NCBI RefSeq assembly: GCF_947623445.1
Contig: NC_135242.1
Coordinates: 4,526,001 to 4,590,000, forward strand
DNA length: 64,000 bases
Reading direction: 5' to 3'
Origin: Clavelina lepadiformis
Taxonomy: Eukaryota; Chordata; Ascidiacea; Aplousobranchia; Clavelinidae
The notes under the pieces were generated by a model. That model was given only the letters and a program-made list of their open reading frames with translations. It did not search any database and was not told where the DNA came from. This document shows, in pieces, positions 57,101 to 64,000 of the stretch; position 1 is the stretch's first letter, and the number at the start of each line of letters is the position of its first letter. Position numbers and translations under genes: made by a program.

Positions 57101-59714
57101 GATTGTCACTGATAATTCTCCTGATCCCATTGACGAAAGCTTCAGTGAAACCAAGGCAAGAGAAATGGAAGAAAAAGATGAACTTGCTGAAAAAAGAATT
57201 GAAACTGCGGTTGAGATACAAAGCTCATCTGTATTGGTTACCACAGAACAAGTGAAAAAAATTGAAGTTGTTGAAGAACACATTGAAACTAACACAGTTT
57301 CTCAAATTGTTCAGACAAGTGAAACTGGAACGAGTTTGACAAAAATTATTCCAGTTGTCAAAACTGATGAAATGAATACTGAAGTTGAAACAGAACCCAG
57401 AGCTCAGCCGGCTAGAGCAGTTGAAGTTGCAAAAAAAGTTGAAGCTTCAAGTTTAGCAGAGCTGACTGATGAAGATACGTTAGATGGAGTCAAACTTATC
57501 CCAAACAAACCGTTCATTTTGCATAGTGCTGATGATACACTTCCACCACCAGGTGAAAGTTTACCTCCACCTCCTAGTGATAATGCTTCTGAAATTCCCA
57601 GATCACAAAATGATGACGGGTCGCAAATTTCTTCATCACCACCTACTTACAATGAACCCCCAGTCTCTCTAATGCCAAGTGGTGAGGCACTTCCCACCCC
57701 TTCTCCCCCAGGCGATGATGCTCCTATTCCTCTACTTCCACCTAATGATGCCCCAGCCCCTCATATTCCTTCACCTTCAAGTGATGATGTTCCACCTATT
57801 CCTCCATCTCCAGATGATAATACTTCTCTTACCCTGGGTGATGGTGCCTCTCCTATTCCACCTCCAGGTGATGATGCTCCACCTATCCCTTTGCCTCCAG
57901 GTGATGATGCTCCTCCTATTCCTTCACCTCCAGGTGATGATGCTCCTCCTATTCCTCCACCTCCAGGTGATGATGCTCCACATATCCCTTTGCCTCCAGG
58001 TGATGATGCTACTCCTATTCATAAACCTACGGATGATGATGCTGTTCCTACTATCCCTCCACCTCCAGGTGATGATGCTCCATCTATTCCTCCACCTCCA
58101 TATGATAATACTTCTCTTATCCTGGGTGATGGTGCCTCTCCTATTCCACCTCCAGGTGATGATGCTCCACCTATCCCTTTGCCTCCAGTTGATGATGCTA
58201 CTCCTATTCCTCAACCTACGGATGATGATGCTGTTCCTACTATCCCTCCACCTCCAGATAATGATGCTCCATCTATTCCTTCACCTCCAAGGGATGAAGC
58301 TCCACCTATTCCTTCACCTCCAGGTGATGAAGCTCCACCTATTCCTCCACCTCCAGGTGATGATGCTCCTCCTATCCCACCTCCAGGTGATGATGCTCCA
58401 CATCAAGGTGATGACGCTCCTCCTATCCCTCCACCTCCAGGTGATGAAGCTGCTCTTCAGCCAGCACCTGCTGATGAAGCACCTCCTTTTCCACCCCCAA
58501 CACCCACTGATGATCTATCTCCAATCCTACTACTAGGCACTGTTGCATCAATTCCACAGAATAAAAAGCCAGTTACTGAGATTGCTAAGCTAAGCTCAGC
58601 TGAAGCAACTTGCAACGAAATTAAAAAACCACAACAAAATGAGTTAAATAAAGAACATTTTACCAAACTGCACTCAGTTGCTGACAATGATGACGACAAA
58701 ACGGAGTCACAGTTTGGTTTTAGTCAAGAGAAAATAACCAAAAATAGCAAGTTCTTATTTGAACAAAAAAGATCGATGTTTGAAACCACCTCAGGAAATT
58801 CCACCTCACAATATAATGCAGACAAGTTGTCACAAACACAATCTGGTATTGTACGTGCTCATTTGCAGAAGTTTCAAAGCCAAAGTGATACCTCTGTTAA
58901 GAAGAACATTTCCCAATTTGAAACTGTAATTGAGAAACGGTCACACAGCCAGGTATGTATGGCTCAAAAGCAACAAGGTTTTATTGGCACTGGTCAGAAG
59001 GCTAGTGCCAACTCAAAATTATCTAGTAGCAAAACAGAGTCACACATCGCCAGTGTAACTGCAAAGCCTTTCGCTGCAGGAGCTGCTGGGGTTCATCCCA
59101 TGAAGGCGAGCAAAAAAGTGCATTTTTTAGCCACTGCAGAGCCCTCTGAAGGTGAGGAGAATACTGGCAAAAGGCTTGTTTCCCCACCACCCATAATTTC
59201 ACCAAAACCAAAGCTTCCGCAGAAACCTGCAGATGAAGTAAAGTCGGTGGAAGTTGTCTCTTCTCCAAGTGTGATCACTTTTTCACCAAAATCTCTTTCA
59301 TCTCCCAACTCCACAATTTCTCCCAAGCCATGGCAAACTAGAAATGAAATGAGATCGGTTAGAATGGGACAACCATCAAAGACATTGCCAAAAGATCTAA
59401 CTAAAAAAGAAGTTTCTCCCATCCCACCTCCTCCAAGTGATGGTACACCCCAAATCCCACCTCCTCCTAATGATGATGCTCCTCCAATTCCACCTCCTCC
59501 TAATGATGATGCTCCTCCAATTCCACCTCCTCCTTTGGATGATGCTCCCCCGGTCCCTCCTCTTCCTAGTGATAATGATCCTCCAATCCCACCTCATCCC
59601 ACTGATAATGCTCCTCCAATACCACCTCTTCCAAGTGATGGTGCTCCTCCAATCCCCCCTTCTCCCACTGAAAATAAACAGGCAGCCTCCGCAGAAGGTA
59701 TTTTGTGGTGTTAG
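54177..59714 (+). CDS. Very long acidic, proline-repeat protein (first exon, unrecognised)
   Basis: The ATG at 54177 opens 1845 codons without an intron. Residues 1-180 are predicted to be helical, with a repeated motif (SEKWRPLSISFQKS, then SNRYRPLSMSFQQF about 50 residues on) and HKEISRLAQRLFYASNRELYFKERAEK. About 200-1120 is acidic, Ser/Thr/Glu-rich and probably disordered. About 1120-1450 is a proline tandem repeat of the form PPGDDAPPIP. Then come short motifs ending FE or FQ (SKFLFEQKRSMFE, LQKFQSQ, ISQFETVIEKR) and SH3-type ligands (SPKPKLPQKP), then a second proline block. Such organisation suggests an actin- or cytoskeleton-linked scaffold, but no named domain was found. The final GILWC is probably intron read-through: a GT follows 'gcagaag' at 59696, in phase 1. 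A candidate next exon starts at 63164. Confidence 0.8.
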   Translation: MNSSGHDPKLRKQVRKDLRSMHEDLSFWSSSLKEKDFVQLRNKPKIHDSIQALSEKWRPLSISFQKSLQEEEKNPEEVVASVHQSISAFSNRYRPLSMSFQQFQQQMLPPDEALLMSDPEEDQEDSYDFHKEISRLAQRLFYASNRELYFKERAEKAIHILDDETLRYEVWRLKEQCSRSTSVASIDDPFSRKLEDILESDEDFHFQGEDKSDVTDFELDDSESERIVQSHASLRYETSTVIGDVSYDTRNDISHQHSKVTSDDENEIHLILTSLVDNLTLQENEPITADTSEHENTKEQVESETVEEEDEHPHSPVCRKISFASSSSDSGEETINSSSSESDNSTSKEEDGGVSNVENTVKTSQIVHETSSYSNESYASVILVETSAKHQRYQEEAEPLNITEATAEQTSSKGEIQSIEQKNFQSAKKEPSSGVSSKHEHTTSSKQGEHEKGVEIPPLPPKLSKLSVQSSFAESANEQEVNQITEENGSKEEVVFSDEEGNVPPNSPTSANITTTQSNFPMFSQLETVAELPTDIALVDTVQDTAFSREDENIVDVITSEEILVQRSVYVEFSKTDEEDIKVEEKQVLVEGKQKTDELMLQDDKLNKLNMSSRSDFHASIDGTDEAKTAEESMSHDVEDKKGSELVVSNNLEVMTDVNFHPKDGKVLSEISNNDLQNEAEIVIAASAIVHSAVEESIQPNEPSDSASEAQQKTSSTTNSQECHQDKNVGMVENEKPIVISRVPVDNLTKSDNLVVNQIAEKEEVEHQVTTEFVSITHVVTSQVTKTTIEQQGIVQVDNKITSSELEHEFKDSSVPILSEDRCNGSQSGPTTVKEIQGLKESSSDQNQTAATFIDRHGAVFKKDVVENIAAKESVHSVKLMSDPQVPEDSSQSEVEDEVNHNEEESLKIKDHSDVQDKASLVKIESATLVSTDKKEVSVAVALSVADAAITVTGGGDLTPSKTPMHGNGDLQTAMIVTDNSPDPIDESFSETKAREMEEKDELAEKRIETAVEIQSSSVLVTTEQVKKIEVVEEHIETNTVSQIVQTSETGTSLTKIIPVVKTDEMNTEVETEPRAQPARAVEVAKKVEASSLAELTDEDTLDGVKLIPNKPFILHSADDTLPPPGESLPPPPSDNASEIPRSQNDDGSQISSSPPTYNEPPVSLMPSGEALPTPSPPGDDAPIPLLPPNDAPAPHIPSPSSDDVPPIPPSPDDNTSLTLGDGASPIPPPGDDAPPIPLPPGDDAPPIPSPPGDDAPPIPPPPGDDAPHIPLPPGDDATPIHKPTDDDAVPTIPPPPGDDAPSIPPPPYDNTSLILGDGASPIPPPGDDAPPIPLPPVDDATPIPQPTDDDAVPTIPPPPDNDAPSIPSPPRDEAPPIPSPPGDEAPPIPPPPGDDAPPIPPPGDDAPHQGDDAPPIPPPPGDEAALQPAPADEAPPFPPPTPTDDLSPILLLGTVASIPQNKKPVTEIAKLSSAEATCNEIKKPQQNELNKEHFTKLHSVADNDDDKTESQFGFSQEKITKNSKFLFEQKRSMFETTSGNSTSQYNADKLSQTQSGIVRAHLQKFQSQSDTSVKKNISQFETVIEKRSHSQVCMAQKQQGFIGTGQKASANSKLSSSKTESHIASVTAKPFAAGAAGVHPMKASKKVHFLATAEPSEGEENTGKRLVSPPPIISPKPKLPQKPADEVKSVEVVSSPSVITFSPKSLSSPNSTISPKPWQTRNEMRSVRMGQPSKTLPKDLTKKEVSPIPPPPSDGTPQIPPPPNDDAPPIPPPPNDDAPPIPPPPLDDAPPVPPLPSDNDPPIPPHPTDNAPPIPPLPSDGAPPIPPSPTENKQAASAEGILWC
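57535..58500 (+). repeat. Coding minisatellite, PPGDDAPPIP units
   Basis: There are about two dozen units of 30-40 bp, centred on 'ccaggtgatgatgctcc' and 'cctattcctccacctcc'. The larger block TSLxLGDGASPIPPPGDDAP occurs twice (about 57826 and 58108), so higher-order duplication has happened. Two other frames are also open through it and give spurious Met/Leu-rich frames. Confidence 0.9.
59418..59680 (+). repeat. Second coding proline-repeat block
   Basis: About eight units encode PIPPPPNDDAP-like repeats with 'gatgatgctcctccaattcc'. The units differ from the first block mainly in Asn or Ser for Gly. Confidence 0.85.
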
Positions 59715-62700
59715 GTTAATGGGTAGGGCCACTTAGAACTTACTGCTGTATGTTTTTTCCCATTGTGCCAGTATTTCTGACTCTTTTGTAACAAAGCTAA
59801 GTCCTTGAGCTTAAGCGCTGTACAGTGTGCAGAATATAAGCAACAGCTGTGGGAGTGGTATATAGACAAACTACCAACATGTTATTTTCTCCAAACTTTG
59901 ATCGATCACCCCTGTCATCTATCCACTTCATCAGGTGTACACCAAGATAAATGGCTGTCACTATTTCACCGGCAAAAATTGTACGGTCAAAGCTATTTTT
60001 CATGGTTTCTCATTAACATAACTTAAATGTTATAACATAGTAATGTAAACCTAACCAAAATCTTGTAATCTAAATCTAAATTCAGTTAAACCCTAAATAG
60101 CTTAAATCGAACTTTTGCATACCCATTTTTCAAACCTAACCACTTATCTTTAAACATGGGCTGCGTGACCTACTTATGGTGAAATAGTCATTCCGAAGAT
60201 AAATACCCTTGTTGGCAATACTGGCATTGCTTTTAGTTTAGCGTGGGGCTGGCGCTTGGTTTGAAACTGAAAGTAATTATACTTGCTTTGAAGTGAATTT
60301 AAAGGTAATTGTGCATCACTTGAATTCGCTTTGGAATCAAAACTCCAATTTTAGTCGTGAAATGAGTGCCTTTGATTGTTGTTTGATTCTTTTCATAATT
60401 TAATGTAAACGATGAAAATGTGCTTTATCAACTGCATTGGACATGAAAACTGTGTATGTTTTTCTATGTCTATAAGATCTGCAATCGCAAAGTACGGGGG
60501 TGGGTAAGGTGCGTTGTGTCTGAATCGTGAGTCTCAAAAGCAGGCTGGCTATGTGATTCTTGAACCAGCTTAGACATATGTACGTTGTTATTCTGGAGCG
60601 GAATATTTCATTTGTGTTGTCATTTCTATTACAACATTCTCTTATCAGCTTGGAATTCCAGTTATTCCTTGCGTATCTACACCACTAAATGACGTAATTC
60701 GTTTTTGCGGTAATAACCGAACAACTCAGTTCAGTTTAAACGCGATGGTTTATATGGTTGTGTTCCTGTACCATGTTTAACCAATTATAAAAACATGGTT
60801 CGTGTGACCTTGTGCGTTTTTTGGAGGTTAGCTTGTGCAACGTTTCCGCAGTGGCGGTCGGTTTCACTTAATCCGTGTTATTTTGTGATACGTTGCTCTA
60901 CAGCTTTTGTCAGTGCAATTGATTTTGGTGAACTGAATGGTCAGTATTAACTGTACTTAACTGAACTTGTCAATGCGTATGGAAGAATTACAAAATAGTT
61001 AGAAATACTTCTGTATGTAGCAAGTACTAAGAACGTTGATTTTAATTTTCTGCTGCATTCATAGGGTTGTGTATTAAGTTGCATTTGCAAGCACAGTTAC
61101 AGATAAAACTCCTTCAAATTCATCTTCACAAGCTGCTTAAAAACCAGCTGAGGCAGCTGTAGTGTAGCAAGTTGGTTCGAGCCACGAACCTACGACCCAC
61201 TTTGCATTGTTTGCACTTCCTACAATCGCCTCTGATATTAATAGCTTTGTTGCCACGTTGTACGATATTTATGTAGATTAAAACGTTACGGAGCAAAGTT
61301 TTCCCAGGGGCGTTAGTTGCTTAGTAAATATCCCGTTATCCGTTTATGATCTCCGCTATGTGAATTGGCGACAGCAAAGGTTGAAAACACGCACCACTTT
61401 ATGTGTTTGAGTGTCATGAAGCACCGTTTAGAGACCGAAAGATGACTCTTTGTTGACATTTCCACTGGTGATCAGACGAGCAACGGTGTCATTTAAATAT
61501 AGATTTCTTCATCTCTGTATCCTGTTAAACAATTGTTCATGCATTTGTATTCACAAACATCGAGAAATAGGCAGACGTTGTTATTGGCGATGAGCCAATC
61601 TCTGTATGCAATGTCTCTATTATGTTGTAGTAGACTCTGTCGTTTTAAGCACCTTGATTGCGCCCCAGGGCACTGTCATGAACCTACCAATTTTGATTTA
61701 TGTTCCAACGAAATTGTGTCTTTGCACTGCAAGATGAACGTAGGTGTGATTGGAATATCTGTTGTCTCTGTTTTCCCATATTCTTATTTACAACTGACGT
61801 AATATGATATCCGAAGTTTCTCGAAACATTGGCAACGATCGATGATTTTACCGAATATGACGTTGTTACAAACTATGAATTCCCCACGCAAATTGCTACG
61901 TTGTTGACCGTATTTGGATGCATAACAGCTTTCGTCAGACGATGCCGTGCTGTGGTATTGTCGTTTGTGGTAGCGACGATTTCGATATCGTCGATGAAGT
62001 CATAGTAATTGAATGTGTTGCGATTACTGCATGAGCAGAAGCTTACAGGTTTCGCCTAAAATAAACCTGCAAGAGAGCTTAGCCATTTGTTCCAGGTTGA
62101 GAATACTAATTCTGACGACTTGCTTGTTAAATTTTGAAATTCTGCGACATACGTTTAACTCGCTGAATTTGGATTAATATTTAAATCCACTGCGATCATC
62201 TACATCACTCCTTTAACATGCACTTTAGTCTCCCGTAAACACATTGCAAGATAATTACTCTTAACACTCAGCATATAAATTATTAACTTTTTTCCTTGTG
62301 CCACATATCGCTTGTTTTCTGCGGTTGAATGTAAGGATGTTGTTGCTGCACCCGACTGTCGGTTCACCATATTTGGCGGTGTTTTTTCCCAGCTTATCGT
62401 GAACAAATTTACCAAGTTATCGGTTACTGCGTACACTTGGTTTAACAGGCAATGTTTAATTTGCGTCTGAATATTCCCTAACGAAGCATATGAGCCCAGT
62501 CGCGTATTTCCCCAAAATTCGCCGTTGCCTCTGTTGTGTTCTCTTCAGTGAGGTGTGTGCACTTGAGAAAATACACATTACATAACATATAATCAGTGCT
62601 TGGCGATAGTTGGCAGAATTTTCGCGTTCATTGCCACAAACGTAGCATTCTGCATAACATTAGCCGAATGTTTTACGACACGATCGTTTGTTCAATATAG

Positions 62701-63163
62701 ACTTGAGTTTCGTTAAACACGTGTTCCCCTTGCTGCGGCTTAAACCTTTCTGCGCCGCTGTGTCAACATTAGCCCTTGTACCGTTATCGGAAGATTTATT
62801 GAGGCAAAAGTTATTCAACTTAATTTTAACCGACTAATGTTTGCGCATGTATTTGCTTACACGCTCCGCTTTAAATCTTTCACAAAACGATCGCTTCATA
62901 ACCTCCATAGTATCATTGTAGTCTTTGGGTTATCATTGTCTGCGCGTTATAACTGATCGTTTTGCAAGGTCTAAAATGTTTGTAGGATTGTTTAGTGAGC
63001 ATTAGTGCGGTTTGTCTCAAACGAAAGTGATCTGCGGAAAAGGAATTTTCCATTGTTTACGCTGGCGTAGTATCGCGTTTCTTGGGCGTTAAATCGTCCC
63101 CAGATGCCTGCATATCAGCTAACGCCAGTACCCTCTAACTCTATTCTTGTATGTCATATGTCA
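59715..63163. other. Putative long intron or intergenic region
   Basis: No coding exon was recognised. If the donor at 59696 is real, this is intron 1 of the proline-repeat gene. A few stretches (61140-61220, 'gttggttcgagccacgaacc') look like diverged tRNA-derived repeats. GC is slightly higher from 62700 on. Confidence 0.4.
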
Positions 63164-63353
63164 GATGAGACAAGCGTTCGAGACCGCAGCACACGACGAA
63201 ATTCTGACGCATTCTTACTGAAAAGTGAAAAAGAAATCGATGACCTTCTTAAGGTGGTAAACCTCACGGTTATTGAAATGGAAGAGGAATTATCTGGTTT
63301 GAACCGGACTGAACTCGACTCGAATATCACCTTCGTTCCAATTACGAGTGATG
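63164..63353 (+). CDS. Candidate second exon of the proline-repeat gene
   Basis: A pyrimidine-rich tract ends in TCAG at 63163. The open stretch reads DETSVRDRSTRRNSDAFLL, then KSEKEIDDLLKVVN and MEEELSGLNRTELDS, to a GTAAAG donor after ITSDG. Its phase (two bases to complete the first codon) fits the phase-1 donor at 59696, giving AED across the join. It is amphipathic and charged, with coiled-coil flavour and no known domain. It could instead belong to a separate gene starting nearby; there is an in-frame ATG at 63104. Confidence 0.4.
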
Positions 63354-64000
63354 GTAAAGTTGACATCTGCTGCATTTTTAGTGGCGTCACGCTTGATTTA
63401 CGGCATGTTGTGGTAATGGTTGCAGATTTAGGGAGTCATGTGTAAAGATGGACAACGCGATTGCTGTTGCCCGTAAATGGTATTAACGGTTTGGTGTGGT
63501 AGTGTCATATTGGTTTGGTAGACGGTTTTGGGTTGACCCATTTTGTGCAGATAGCGGCAGTAACCGGCAGTCAGTGTCAGCAACAGTACACTTTCGCCAA
63601 GGTCGGTTTTAAACACCAATGTCTGTTAATCTTGTATGACGGAATAGAAACGCGACACTTTCGACGCAGCACGTGTGTCACTTTGAAGTGCACGTTTTAA
63701 CATACGTTTGCTGGAAGTCAAGTAGCACAGCTTCCAAACTGGCAGCCGTTCTGGTTTTATCTTGGCGTCAAAACACTCCTTTCTGTTCTCTGCTGCTTGA
63801 CATTATGGCGAGACATGCAGACTTGTACAAGATGCGCCGTGCAGGAAGCTATGAGTTATATATGTGAGGATTTAGAATTTGCAAGAGTTTTTGATCTCCT
63901 TGTTTAAATTATGGAAGAGAATGGCAACAAACTTTATGTACAGTAATAGAATTTTAACATTTGTTTTGCCGTTGTAAAAACTCAGCAAGTCATATTTGCC
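63354..64000. other. Right end of window, nothing recognised
   Basis: Short open frames only. It is likely intronic if the exon at 63164 is real. Confidence 0.4.

Noticed and set aside
57679-58536. 285-aa Met/Leu-rich frame and a 96-aa minus frame
   Set aside because: They are alternate frames of the PPGDDAPPIP coding repeat, with the composition of a shifted simple repeat.

Overview
This is an animal nuclear window: AT-rich, with spliced genes that read best against chordate families. The best guess is a tunicate, probably an ascidian. The reasons are the compact genes with many short introns, a tightly packed gene pair that looks like an operon, and vertebrate-like orthologues (METTL15, PARL, TMEM104, FBP, a KHDRBS-type STAR protein). 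The species cannot be named from the sequence alone.

Layout. The left part (1-12.4 kb) holds three minus-strand genes: the 5' part of METTL15 (mitochondrial rRNA methyltransferase, running off the left edge), a divergent but intact PARL-like rhomboid protease, and a KHDRBS/Sam68-like RNA-binding protein. The middle (18.4-27.5 kb) holds a small single-pass membrane protein and, 80 bp behind it, a canonical PARL gene, both on plus. TMEM104 lies tail to tail with PARL. Next come a 1.4-kb foldback element with tandem-repeat arms, a CACTG-ended DNA transposon, fructose-1,6-bisphosphatase (minus), and a sodium-dependent transporter of prokaryotic-like type with one uninterrupted coding exon (minus).

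From 43 to 51 kb lies a nest of hAT transposons. One nearly whole ZMYM1-like transposase gene is followed by a second hAT element split by a second foldback element and by a further hAT element, which itself carries a fragment of yet another hAT family. The right end (54-64 kb) is dominated by a 5.5-kb open exon for a very long acidic and proline-rich protein. A phase-compatible candidate exon at 63.16 kb suggests that the gene runs on past the window.

Exon joins were worked out by eye from GT/AG sites, reading phase and remembered family sequences. For PARL, the PARL-like gene, TMEM104, FBP, the STAR protein and METTL15 the exon lengths and phases add up to uninterrupted proteins. The most distinctive finds are two foldback elements with 15-16-bp repeat arms and exact 10-bp target duplications, the nested insertion history at 46-51 kb, the two PARL-type genes with identical intron phases, and the candidate operon. 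No virus-derived element was recognised.
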